Assembly: GCA_027325115.1 (NCBI GenBank)
Contig: DAHWFG010000056.1
Coordinates: forward strand, 1-9,282
Length of the DNA: 9,282 nt
Reading direction: 5' to 3'
Source: JAKBCQ01 sp021807585
Lineage (GTDB): Bacteria; Planctomycetota; Planctomycetia; Isosphaerales; Isosphaeraceae
Both the position numbers and the translations under genes were made by a program. Under the pieces are notes generated by a model, which saw nothing but the letters and a program-made list of their open reading frames with translations, searched no databases and was not told where the DNA came from. Positions 1-7,951 of the stretch are shown piece after piece; within the stretch, counting starts at the first letter, position 1, and each line of letters begins with the position of its first letter.

Positions 1-2
1 AG

Positions 3-1070
3 TCGTCGAACACGAACGCGAACGCGGGCGCTCCGATCGATCCCCCGAGTCTTGAATCGCCGCGTACCGATTCCAACACATCTGGAAACATTGTGGGAAC
101 GGCGAATTCGAGCGGGACGACGGTCGCTCAGGGCGCCTCGAATTCAGTAGGCTCTGCGGGCTCTTCGAATTCGAGCGGAACGACGGTCGCTCAGGGCTCT
201 TCGAGTTCAGGCGGAACGCAGGGTTCCTTGAATTCGAGCGGGACGACGGTCGCTCAGGGAGCTTCGAGTTCGGTCGGAACATCCGGTTCTTCGAGTTCGA
301 GTGGAACTCAGGTCGCTCAGGGAGCTTCGAGTTCGAGTGGAACGCAGGGATCTTCGAGTTCGAGCGGAACGGCGCAATCGGCTTCAAACGCGGCGGTATC
401 GCCGTCGAACGTAACGCTTTCCGGGAATCCGCTTCTCGGCATGTCGTCGCCGAATTTGTCGGGACCGACGCTTCCCGCGGCGCCCTCTTCGATTCCTCCC
501 TCGGTTGCTTCGATAATTCCTTATTTGAATTTATCAGGAAATCAACAAAATAGCACATCTTCGAATTCTAATACGGGCTCGACGGGATCGTCGACCGTGA
601 AGGGGGGATCTTCGGCCTCGGCGACGGGAACCGCGAGCGCTTCGGCGGGTTCGCCGGGCTCTGCGGGATCGGGCGCGTCGGGAGGGTCGAATTCGTCGTC
701 GGACGACGAGCCTCGATTTTCGGGGTTGAACGATTTTGTACCTCAGAGATCGAACACATATGAAATTGCTTTGATTTGTGAGAAGCGATGGGTTCGCGTC
801 GAACCGGGAGGGTATCGCATCACGCCCGATCGGCTCAAGGCGGGAGATCGAACGCTTCCCACGCTGCTCACCCGGCTCATGCAAAAACAACGCGACTCGG
901 CGCCCTCGAAGGAGTGGACCCCGTCTCTCCGGATGCTCGTCGAACGCGATGGCGATTCCACATATTGGAGCGCAATGCGTCAAGTGTATGTTTCCGGTCT
1001 CGATTGGCCGATCACGATCAATCTCGTCGGTTCGTACGCCCCTCGAATCGGCGATTGGGAGCTTAAGTGA
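3..1070 (+). CDS. Ser/Gly/Thr-rich repeat protein with conserved C-terminal domain, 5'-truncated
   Basis: The reading frame is open from base 3, so the start lies upstream; the GTG at 93 is only an internal candidate. About 355 codons are visible. Residues read from 105 form four exact-length 21-residue repeats (consensus SSGTTVAQGASSS plus a Gly/Ser tail), then a longer Ser/Gly/Ala/Pro low-complexity stretch to about 710. From about 745 to 1060 there is an ordered domain of about 100 residues beginning YEIALICEKRWVRVEPGGYR and containing LRMLVERDGDSTYW. That tail resembles planctomycete proteins I recall near ExbB/ExbD-type transport genes, but this is memory, not a search. The disordered part looks like a flexible spacer. 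No signal peptide can be judged without the N-terminus. The TGA overlaps the next ATG, so the two genes are translationally coupled. Function unknown; the frame itself is well supported. Confidence 0.75.
   Translation, partial: SSNTNANAGAPIDPPSLESPRTDSNTSGNIVGTANSSGTTVAQGASNSVGSAGSSNSSGTTVAQGSSSSGGTQGSLNSSGTTVAQGASSSVGTSGSSSSSGTQVAQGASSSSGTQGSSSSSGTAQSASNAAVSPSNVTLSGNPLLGMSSPNLSGPTLPAAPSSIPPSVASIIPYLNLSGNQQNSTSSNSNTGSTGSSTVKGGSSASATGTASASAGSPGSAGSGASGGSNSSSDDEPRFSGLNDFVPQRSNTYEIALICEKRWVRVEPGGYRITPDRLKAGDRTLPTLLTRLMQKQRDSAPSKEWTPSLRMLVERDGDSTYWSAMRQVYVSGLDWPITINLVGSYAPRIGDWELK
105..377 (+). repeat. 63-bp in-frame tandem repeat, four units plus a partial fifth
   Basis: Units start at 105, 168, 231 and 294, with a degenerate fifth at 357. 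Spacing is exactly 63 bp (21 codons) each time. Units are similar but not identical; most keep a core encoding GTTVAQG or GTQVAQG. Exact spacing with diverged sequence points to older duplications, with copy number possibly varying between strains. Confidence 0.85.
1057..1061 (+). promoter_or_regulatory. Shine-Dalgarno site GGGAG deciding the start at 1070
   Basis: GGGAG lies 8 nt before ATG 1070, inside the end of the upstream gene. It favours ATG 1070 over the GTG at 1067 as the start of the next gene. Confidence 0.5.
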
Positions 1071-2251
1071 TGGCCTTAAATAGTGATCAATCGTTGAAAT
1101 CGAGTCGATCGAGCGAAGCGAGCGGCGCTTTGGAGGCGAACTTGGAAGTCGCCGCGGCTTCGGCTTCGTATGTCAAGCCCTTGCTGAATTTATTGGGGCT
1201 CGTCGCGGTTTTGATTGCGATTGCGATCATTCGCTTCGCTCCCGAGCGGAAGTATTGGGCTTCTTTGATTGAGAAGAAAACGTCTTCGCGCGTCGTCGCG
1301 ACGCGGGTCGAGTCGAGCCCGGAGAGCGAATCGCCCGCGGTCGAAGAGGCGACCGAAGACGAAACGCCCGAGCCCGCTCCGAGGCCCGCTCCTCGTGCTC
1401 GCGTCCGCCGAGCCAAGACGCTCGACCGCAAGGTGATCGCCGCGGCGAACGCCGCGGTTGAAGCGGCGCGGGTCGATCGGATTGCTTCGGAGGAACGGCT
1501 CAAGGAGGCCGAGGCTCGGCTCAAATCGGCCGCGGTCGAGGCTGCGAGGCAAACCCTCGCCGCCAAAACGCTCAGTTATCGGATTCGCGATTACCGCACC
1601 CGGCTTTCGATCGCGGTCGCCAAGGGGAATCGGATCAAAGTCGAACGCGCAAAGTTACAAAAAGACGTTCAAACGTTAGGAATGGCGCCGCGAGCCAAGC
1701 CCAAGCCGTTGTTGACGAAGAGTCCCGTCGCCAAGCCCGCCGACAGCGACGAATTCTTTTTCGAGCTTCGGCAAAATCGCGTCAGCTACATCAACCTCGA
1801 ACGATTGCTTGAAAAAGCCGGGGTCGATTTCCGCAAGCGAATGACGCTGGGGGAGAACGATCCCGTGATGATCGTCAAGGCGGGTCCGATCGGCGTGTTT
1901 TCGATCAAGGTGACGATGGCGCGGCTGGCTTCGCTCGCGGTCAACGATATGCGAATCAATCAAAAAGGTGGTTATATTTTCCAAAGCTGGGAGGTCGTCC
2001 CCGAGTTTAACGAACGGGGCGAAACGTTTGAGACGACGCGCAATCCGATATCGGAATATTCGCTCGCACTTCGCCCGCTCGATCCCGTCAAAACGACGAT
2101 CACCCTCTGGATCTATCCCGATAGTTTCGAGCTTTATCGCAAGCTCCGCGACGACCTCCACGCCCGCGGATTCACCGTCGCCGCTCGACCCATGCCCGAA
2201 GGAATGCCGATCCGAGCCAGCATCTCGGGAACGCTCTCGGCAGGACAGTGA
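1070..2251 (+). CDS. single-pass membrane protein with coiled coil and conserved C-terminal domain
   Basis: 393 residues from ATG 1070, which overlaps the upstream TGA by one base. Visible layout: a polar N-terminus (1-34); one hydrophobic helix at about 38-54 (LLNLLGLVAVLIAIAII) followed by Arg; a Pro/Glu/Ser-rich stretch (about 80-115); an Ala/Glu/Arg-rich predicted coiled coil (about 120-200); and a compact domain (about 224-393) containing FFELRQNRVSYINLERLL, VVPEFNERGE, and a tail with WIYPDSFELYRKLRD and GFTVAARPMP. The C-terminal domain resembles conserved planctomycete proteins of unknown function. The N-in, C-out topology with a coiled-coil spacer resembles envelope-spanning partners of ExbB/TolQ-type motors; that role is inferred, and no motor gene is present here. 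Coupling to the preceding gene suggests the two products act together. Confidence 0.8.
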   Translation: MALNSDQSLKSSRSSEASGALEANLEVAAASASYVKPLLNLLGLVAVLIAIAIIRFAPERKYWASLIEKKTSSRVVATRVESSPESESPAVEEATEDETPEPAPRPAPRARVRRAKTLDRKVIAAANAAVEAARVDRIASEERLKEAEARLKSAAVEAARQTLAAKTLSYRIRDYRTRLSIAVAKGNRIKVERAKLQKDVQTLGMAPRAKPKPLLTKSPVAKPADSDEFFFELRQNRVSYINLERLLEKAGVDFRKRMTLGENDPVMIVKAGPIGVFSIKVTMARLASLAVNDMRINQKGGYIFQSWEVVPEFNERGETFETTRNPISEYSLALRPLDPVKTTITLWIYPDSFELYRKLRDDLHARGFTVAARPMPEGMPIRASISGTLSAGQ

Positions 2252-2319
2252 TCTCGTGAGGTAAGGCGCAACCGCCGGCAATATAATAACGTACTATTAT
2301 TTTTAATAAGTAAGTCTCT
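2252..2319. terminator. AT-rich gap between convergent genes, weak terminator candidates
   Basis: This 68-bp gap separates two convergent genes. It holds a 4-bp GC stem (GGCG 2265-2268 with CGCC 2273-2276, loop CAAC) and a 6-bp AT stem (ATAATA 2283-2288 with TATTAT 2295-2300) that runs into five Ts (2300-2304). Both stems are weak. Position and the T run are compatible with termination of the plus-strand pair, but a strong intrinsic terminator is not visible. Confidence 0.3.
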
Positions 2320-3504
2320 TTAAATTTTGTATTTATTTAAGAATGCACGATCGATACGATCTTTGAGCCGAAACGCGGCTCGTCCCTGGAACCAAAAAGG
2401 TCCCCACGTGGCCAGACCGGATCCGTCTCCTAAATTGAGAATCAAGAGGATCTTTTTTTGCGGGCGAAATCGCCTGAGTTCGCGCCCCTCGACCGTCGCG
2501 AGCAGGTTGAACGCGAGGATCGGCGCCTGCCGAACCGCGTATACCCCCGCCTTGGGAAGCCGTCTCCCTTGAAGGCTCGCGCAGTCTCCCGCCGCGAACA
2601 CCAACGGATCGGCGATCGACCGCAACGTTTCGTCGACGATCAGCCCCGAATCGTCGTAAGGCAATCCTGAATGTATGATCGGATCGGGAACCCTCAATCC
2701 ATTCGCCGCGACCAGGACGTCGAATCGGAACGATCGACCGTCGTGCGCGAAAACGCGATCTCCCTCGATCCGCTCGGCGTAAACGTTCGTAAGAATCTCG
2801 ATTCCTCGATTTACGAGCGTTCGCGCGATCGCCCCGGCGGCGCCCGCGGTCGCGTCGATTAAAATCCGGGGGGTCGCAGCGAGCAATCTGATCGAAACTC
2901 GATCTCGATCGGGACGATCGATCCGACCTCGAAGACCGCGCGATTTCACTCGTCGGTCCGCGGCGAGCGTCCTCTCCACGAGCGCGGCGATCGACGCCGC
3001 GATCTCGACCCCAGTCGCCCCGCCCCCAGCGACGACGATCTCGATCGGTCGCTCGATCGGCAAATCATTAAGTAATGTAATAACATAATTATGTAAATAT
3101 AAAAGTTGAGAGATCGGTTTGACCGCGAAGAGCCGCGGGTCGCGGGCCGCTCCGGAGATTTTTTCAACGGGAACTTCTCCCCCGATGTTGAGCGACGCGA
3201 CGTCGTACGCGAGCGATGATCCGTCGGCGAGGATCATCTCACGTTTCTCGGGGATCAATCGTTCGATCTCCGAGGCGATGAACCGACCCCCTACGTTCCG
3301 CGTGAGCGACCCGACGTCGACGCGATCGAGTTCAGCGGGATAAAGCCCAGCGAGCATCCCCGTCGCCAATCCTGAGTACCAAAAATCACCCGGCGAAACG
3401 ACGACCGGCTCGACCCCGGCCTTGGTGAATTCCGCGCCGAGGCGGATGACCTCAAGGTGCGCGTGACCCGCCCCGACGAGTACGATTCGCTTCATGAAAG
3501 TCAT
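2320..3504 (-). CDS. FAD-dependent NAD(P)H oxidoreductase, SelD-N-terminal-like, stand-alone
   Basis: Two-dinucleotide-binding-domain flavoprotein of the pyridine nucleotide oxidoreductase superfamily. With ATG at 3504 it has 394 residues: GAGHAH (11-16) is the FAD-binding loop right at the N-terminus, AGGGATGVE (159-167) is the NAD(P)H Rossmann loop with G160-x-G162-x2-G165, and VFAAGDCA (302-309) is the second FAD motif. KAGVYAVRQAP and the tail FRPQKKILLILNLGDG plus KDRIDRAF match my memory of the family often fused to the N-terminus of selenide, water dikinase. Here the chain ends after that domain. It has a single cysteine (C308), which excludes a disulfide reductase and a classical sulfide:quinone reductase; a membrane-associated NADH dehydrogenase-like role is possible. 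Starts at 3540 (406 residues) and 3495 are alternatives; none has a good Shine-Dalgarno site. Substrate unknown. Confidence 0.85.
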   Translation of the reverse strand: MTFMKRIVLVGAGHAHLEVIRLGAEFTKAGVEPVVVSPGDFWYSGLATGMLAGLYPAELDRVDVGSLTRNVGGRFIASEIERLIPEKREMILADGSSLAYDVASLNIGGEVPVEKISGAARDPRLFAVKPISQLLYLHNYVITLLNDLPIERPIEIVVAGGGATGVEIAASIAALVERTLAADRRVKSRGLRGRIDRPDRDRVSIRLLAATPRILIDATAGAAGAIARTLVNRGIEILTNVYAERIEGDRVFAHDGRSFRFDVLVAANGLRVPDPIIHSGLPYDDSGLIVDETLRSIADPLVFAAGDCASLQGRRLPKAGVYAVRQAPILAFNLLATVEGRELRRFRPQKKILLILNLGDGSGLATWGPFWFQGRAAFRLKDRIDRAFLNKYKI

Positions 3505-3571
3505 TCTAATCGAAGAACGCTCCGAATTCGCGTCGTTCATCGTTCCGGCGGCGAAACGAGCCGGAAATCAT

Positions 3572-3598
3572 CTAATAATCGAAGAATCTAGATTTCAA
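3572..3598 (-). promoter_or_regulatory. candidate promoter for the minus-strand oxidoreductase
   Basis: On the minus strand, TTGAAA (3598-3593) and TATTAG (3577-3572) are separated by 15 nt in a locally AT-rich stretch about 70 nt before the start at 3504. The match to a sigma-70 promoter is partial and the spacer is short. Confidence 0.25.
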
Positions 3599-3657
3599 GA
3601 ATATGTACGCCAAGCTCGCCAAGCCGCGACGAAACGACGCCGACGAACGTATCGCAC

Positions 3658-3687
3658 TTGATCCGACACTGCGGTCTCGGGCATGAT
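3658..3687 (+). promoter_or_regulatory. weak candidate promoter for the large fusion gene
   Basis: TTGATC (3658-3663) and CATGAT (3682-3687) are separated by 18 nt, each matching the sigma-70 consensus at four of six bases. It would give a leader of about 70 nt containing the hairpin at 3694-3716. Position is the main support. Confidence 0.2.
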
Positions 3688-3693
3688 TGAGAT

Positions 3694-3716
3694 CTCGGCT
3701 CGCGAGTCGAGCCGGG
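3694..3716 (+). promoter_or_regulatory. hairpin in the leader of the large fusion gene
   Basis: CGGCTCG (3696-3702) and CGAGCCG (3708-3714) form a perfect 7-bp GC-rich stem with loop CGAGT; a G-T wobble (3695/3715) and a C-G pair (3694/3716) extend it to 9 bp. It ends 46 nt before ATG 3763 and is not followed by a T run, so it is not a standard terminator. It may be an mRNA leader structure or an operator for a dimeric regulator. Confidence 0.4.
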
Positions 3717-3762
3717 CGGCCGACGAAATCCCTCCCGAACCTCGGAACGACGCGGTCATCTA

Positions 3763-6700
3763 ATGATATTATCTAGCTATTTATATTCAAAGCGTGCGTT
3801 GATATTAACGACGCTCGTCGCGATTGTTTTCTCGTCCTCTGTTCCGATCGCGACGGCGGCGGATCCCGATCGTCCGGGCGATCCTGCTCGGCTCGATCCC
3901 GCGGAGAACGCGATCGCTCGCAAGCTCTTCGCCCGCGACAACCTCGTCGCGTGGTGCATCGTCCCGTTCGACTCCAAAAAACGTTCGCCCGAGGAACGAG
4001 CGGCGATGCTTGAACGTCTCGGGTTCAAACGCTTCGCGTACGACTGGCGCGCCGAGCACGTTCGCGAGTTCGACGCCGAAATGATCGCCCTCGCTCAAAA
4101 GAACATCACGCTCGAAGCCTTTTGGCTCTTTCCCGGCGAACTCACCCCCGACGCGAAACTTATCCTCGATCTATTTAAACGCAAGAATATAAAAACAACA
4201 TTGTGGGTTTTGCTCGATATGGGGGTCGATTCTCCCGCGGGAATCGAACGGACGAAGCGGGTCGAGGCCGCCGAGGCGAAGCTCGCGCCGCTCGCGATCG
4301 AGGCGGCGAAGATCGATTGCCGGATCGCGCTTTACAATCACGGCGGCTGGTTCGGCGAACCCGAGAATCAAGTCGATATCATTAAAAAGTTAAATGAACA
4401 AAAGGTCACAAACGTCGGCGTCGTTTACAACTTGCATCACGGTCATGCGCATGTGGATCGATTCGGCGAGGTTCTTGGAATGTTGAAGCCTTATCTCGTC
4501 GCGGTCAATTTGAACGGGATGTCGAAACAACCGAACCCCGGCGTGGAACAAATCCTTCCGCTCGGCCAGGGGGAGCTCGATCTCGAACTGTTGCGAACGA
4601 TCGTGAAATCGGGATATACCGGTCCGATCGGGATTCTCGGCCATACGATGGACGACGCCGAGGAACGGCTCCGCGATAATCTCGACGGCCTCGATTGGTT
4701 GACGAAACGGCTCGAGGGTAAGGCCGTGGGGCCCGCGCCGAAGCCTCGCACGTACAAACCCCGCGGCGAGGCGAAAGCCGCGGCGGCGACCGCGCCCGTG
4801 AAACTCGCCCCTCAAACGATTAAAAACGATCAGGATCATCAAATATCCATTAATAATGATACTAAGAAGAGTCGATTCGGCCGACCCGAGGCGATCGCCG
4901 AGATTCTTCGATCGGCGCGAATCGAGGGGGACGCGGTTCGGGGCGCCGAGGCGTTCGCGTCGCCGAGGTTCGCCTGTCTTTCGTGCCACAAGATCGCGGG
5001 GCGAGGGGGAGAAATCGGTCCCGAGCTGACGACCGTGGGAGGGTGCGTACCGCACGAGGAGATCGTCGAATCGATCGTCTCTCCGTCGCGTCGCGTCAAA
5101 GAGGGGTTTCGGGTCGTGTCGGTCGCGACCGCCGACGGCAAGACGGTTCAGGGTTTTCATCAGGCCGAGACTTCCGTCGAACTCGTCGTCCGCGATCTCG
5201 TTACATTAAAGCCGACTCGTATTCTCAAAAAAGATATTGAAGAAGTTCAGGATAAAGGGACGCCGATGCCCGAGGGGGTCGCGGAGGCGATGACCGAAGC
5301 CGAGCTTCGCGATCTCGTTCGTTTTCTGATCGATCTCGGCAAAACGACGGGGCGCGACGCGGCCGCGATGCTCGAACCGGCGCACGTGGAAACGACGTTT
5401 CCGTTCGATCGCGCCCCGCTTCGCCCCGCCGATCATCCGTATTGGAACGAAAAAGTTAATCGTGATCGCGTTTATGATTATTACGCCAAAGAAGCTGAAT
5501 ATTATTTACATCAATCTAAACTTCCGCGCGTCATTCCACCGTATCCGGGGTTGGACGGGGGTAAATTCGGCCATTGGGGGAATCAGAACGAAGACGTCTG
5601 GTCCGACGATCGCTGGAACAAGACGGATCTTGGCGTACTGATGTGCGGGGTTTTACATGCACCCGGGATCGTCGTTCCGAAAGGGGTGTGCGTGCGGATC
5701 GGCGAGCGCGGCGACGCCGCGGTTTGTTTCAACCCCGAGACTCTCGCTTACGAGGCGTTCTGGCGGGGAGGCTTCGTCAAGTTTTCGGCGACTCGGCACG
5801 GATTTCTCGACGGATTGATCGCCGACGGAGCGCTCGCTCGGCTTCCGAAAGCGAGTAAACCCGCTCAGCCGTTCCTATATCATGGTTTTTATCGCAATGG
5901 TAAACGCGTGATCTTTTCGTATCGGATCGGCGACGAAGAGATGCTCGATTCGCCTTGGCTTGAAGGGGATCGATTCACGCGAATCGTCGCGCGAGCGCAC
6001 GAACACCCGCTCGCTTCGCTCATTCGCGGCGGGTCGACCGAGCCCCCCGTCGTTTTAGAAACCCGCGGCGTGCTCGGATCGGGAAAACCTTATGCGATCG
6101 ATACGATCGTCCCTCCGTTCCAGAATCCCTGGAACGCTCCCCTCTTTTTCGGCGACCTCGATTTCACCGTCGACGGATCGGCGTATGTTTGCACGATGCA
6201 GGGAGACGTTTGGAGGGTCGACGGTTTGGATCGCAAGCTTGAACATGTCCGCTGGAGGCGATTCGCGACGGGGCTGCACCAGGCCCTCGGTCTCGTCGTC
6301 CGCGACGGCGCCGCCTACGTGCTCGGCCGCGATCAAATCACCAGGCTCAAAGATTTCGACGGCGACGGCCAGGCTGACTTTTACGAATGTATCAGTAACG
6401 CATATAATACGTCGCCATCTGGGCATGATTTTATTAATGGATTACAAACGGACAAGTACGGAAACTTTTACACCGCTTCGAGCAAGCAGGGGATCGTGAG
6501 GATTTCGGCCGACGGGGCGAAGGCCGAAGTTTTGGCGACGGGTTTGCGGAACCCCGACGGCCTCGGGATCGATCCTTCGGGAACGATCACGGCGCCGAAT
6601 TCGGAGGGGGAGTGGGTTCCGTCGTCGATGGTGTGCGAGATCAAACCGGGCGGTCATTACGGTTACGGCGGCCCGCGCGACGGTCGAATTCCGGATCTTC

Positions 6701-7941
6701 CGCTCGCGTACCTGCCCCGAGGGTTCGACAATTCGAGCGGCGCTCAAACGTACGTTTCGTCCGATCGATTCGGTCCGCTCAAAGGAAACACGATTCATTA
6801 TTCTTATGGGACAGGTTCCTGTTTCTTATTGTTACGTGAACATGTTGATGATCAAGCTCAGGGCGCGATCGTTCCGTTTCCCGGCGAGTTTCGTTCGGGG
6901 TGTCATCGCGGTCGATTCAACCCCGTCGACGGCGCATTATATGTTTGCGGCATGGGGGGATGGGGAACTTATACGATCGAGGACGGCTGTTTTGAGCGAG
7001 TTCGGTACACGGGGGATCGCGTTCAAACGCCGATCGCGACGCGGGTTCATCAAAACGGAATCGAGGTCGAGTTTTCGGCGCCGGTCGATCGCGCGATCGC
7101 CGAGACGCTTTCCAATCAATTTGCGCAAGCGTGGAATTATCGTTATAGCGCCGCGTACGGCTCCGAGGAATATTCGCCGAGCCACCCGGGGACTCCGGGG
7201 CACGATCCGATCGCGATCGCTTCGATCCACGTTCTTACGGACGGAAAAACCGTGTTTTACGAGATCCCTTCGCTTCAGCCTGTGAATCAATTACATCTGC
7301 ACTTGAAAGTCGACTCAGGCGATCCGATCGACGCGATCCTCACGGTTCACAAATTGGGTACGCCGTTTACGAATTTTCGGGGATATCGACCGATCGTGAA
7401 GACGATCGCGGCGCATCCGATTTCGGTCGATTTGGCGACGGCGCGGGCTTCGGCTTCGAATCCGTGGCGGCGCAAGCTTGCCGGAGCGCGCGAGGTGAAG
7501 ATCGTCGCGGGGCGGAATTTATCGTACGAGACAAGGTCGTTCACGGTCGCGCCCGGCGAGGCGATCCAATTGACTTTGGATAATCCCGACGCGGTTCCGC
7601 ACAATTGGGCGCTGGTGAAACCGGGAACGCTCGCCAAGGTCGGCGATCTCGCGAACAAGTTCATCGCCGATCCCGAGGCGCTCGCTCGGCAATACGTTCC
7701 CAAATCCGAAGACGTGATTGTTTATACCGATATCACATATCCACAAAACATGTTTACAATATATTTCCATGCGCCGTTGAAACCGGGATCTTATCCTTAT
7801 TTATGTACGTTTCCTGGGCATTGGATGGTGATGAACGGGGTGATGATCGTCGAGCGATCGACCGAGGGGTCGGGTTCGAAGAATTCGCCCGCGGTAGCGA
7901 AACCGCGTCGAGACGGGTCGGCCGCCGGCGGCGTGCGATGA
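3763..7941 (+). CDS. secreted fusion: TIM barrel, heme c, DUF6797-like/beta-propeller, cupredoxin
   Basis: 1392 residues. A signal peptide is clear: MILSSYLYSKR, hydrophobic 12-30, cleavage near A32/A33. Domains in order: a sugar phosphate isomerase/epimerase-like TIM barrel (about 45-320; NHGGWFGEPENQ and NLHHGHAH are visible); an Ala/Lys/Pro linker (to about 372); a planctomycete-type c-heme domain (about 376-528) with C405-LS-C408-H409 and likely axial Met in TPMPEG (M502); a DUF6797-like region (about 540-775); a six-bladed-propeller-like dehydrogenase region (about 785-1085) with DFDGDGQADF and LRNPDGLGIDPSG; an Ig-like segment (about 1090-1215); and an azurin/auracyanin-like cupredoxin (about 1245-1365) with H1280 in PHNW, C1348, H1353 and M1357 at azurin spacing (CTFPGHWMVM). 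It is probably periplasmic or surface-exposed and transfers electrons from substrate to heme and copper. The substrate is unknown. No Shine-Dalgarno site precedes the ATG, but the signal peptide fixes the start well. Confidence 0.9.
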   Translation: MILSSYLYSKRALILTTLVAIVFSSSVPIATAADPDRPGDPARLDPAENAIARKLFARDNLVAWCIVPFDSKKRSPEERAAMLERLGFKRFAYDWRAEHVREFDAEMIALAQKNITLEAFWLFPGELTPDAKLILDLFKRKNIKTTLWVLLDMGVDSPAGIERTKRVEAAEAKLAPLAIEAAKIDCRIALYNHGGWFGEPENQVDIIKKLNEQKVTNVGVVYNLHHGHAHVDRFGEVLGMLKPYLVAVNLNGMSKQPNPGVEQILPLGQGELDLELLRTIVKSGYTGPIGILGHTMDDAEERLRDNLDGLDWLTKRLEGKAVGPAPKPRTYKPRGEAKAAAATAPVKLAPQTIKNDQDHQISINNDTKKSRFGRPEAIAEILRSARIEGDAVRGAEAFASPRFACLSCHKIAGRGGEIGPELTTVGGCVPHEEIVESIVSPSRRVKEGFRVVSVATADGKTVQGFHQAETSVELVVRDLVTLKPTRILKKDIEEVQDKGTPMPEGVAEAMTEAELRDLVRFLIDLGKTTGRDAAAMLEPAHVETTFPFDRAPLRPADHPYWNEKVNRDRVYDYYAKEAEYYLHQSKLPRVIPPYPGLDGGKFGHWGNQNEDVWSDDRWNKTDLGVLMCGVLHAPGIVVPKGVCVRIGERGDAAVCFNPETLAYEAFWRGGFVKFSATRHGFLDGLIADGALARLPKASKPAQPFLYHGFYRNGKRVIFSYRIGDEEMLDSPWLEGDRFTRIVARAHEHPLASLIRGGSTEPPVVLETRGVLGSGKPYAIDTIVPPFQNPWNAPLFFGDLDFTVDGSAYVCTMQGDVWRVDGLDRKLEHVRWRRFATGLHQALGLVVRDGAAYVLGRDQITRLKDFDGDGQADFYECISNAYNTSPSGHDFINGLQTDKYGNFYTASSKQGIVRISADGAKAEVLATGLRNPDGLGIDPSGTITAPNSEGEWVPSSMVCEIKPGGHYGYGGPRDGRIPDLPLAYLPRGFDNSSGAQTYVSSDRFGPLKGNTIHYSYGTGSCFLLLREHVDDQAQGAIVPFPGEFRSGCHRGRFNPVDGALYVCGMGGWGTYTIEDGCFERVRYTGDRVQTPIATRVHQNGIEVEFSAPVDRAIAETLSNQFAQAWNYRYSAAYGSEEYSPSHPGTPGHDPIAIASIHVLTDGKTVFYEIPSLQPVNQLHLHLKVDSGDPIDAILTVHKLGTPFTNFRGYRPIVKTIAAHPISVDLATARASASNPWRRKLAGAREVKIVAGRNLSYETRSFTVAPGEAIQLTLDNPDAVPHNWALVKPGTLAKVGDLANKFIADPEALARQYVPKSEDVIVYTDITYPQNMFTIYFHAPLKPGSYPYLCTFPGHWMVMNGVMIVERSTEGSGSKNSPAVAKPRRDGSAAGGVR

Positions 7942-7951
7942 ATCATGGATC

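Noticed and set aside
105..377. CRISPR array
   Set aside because: The 63-bp units are contiguous, in frame and protein-coding, without unique spacers.
534..983. Long minus-strand and alternative-frame open frames opposite the repeat gene, including Arg/Ser-rich ones
   Set aside because: Low-complexity antisense shadows of the GC-rich Ser/Gly codons; no start signal and no plausible fold.
2320..3504. Sulfide:quinone reductase or disulfide reductase as identity of the flavoprotein
   Set aside because: Only one cysteine is present in the whole chain, so the required catalytic cysteine pair is missing.
4390..5160. 256-codon minus-strand open frame opposite the fusion gene
   Set aside because: Lies wholly inside well-supported TIM-barrel and heme domains; Arg/Asp-rich shadow typical of GC-rich codons.
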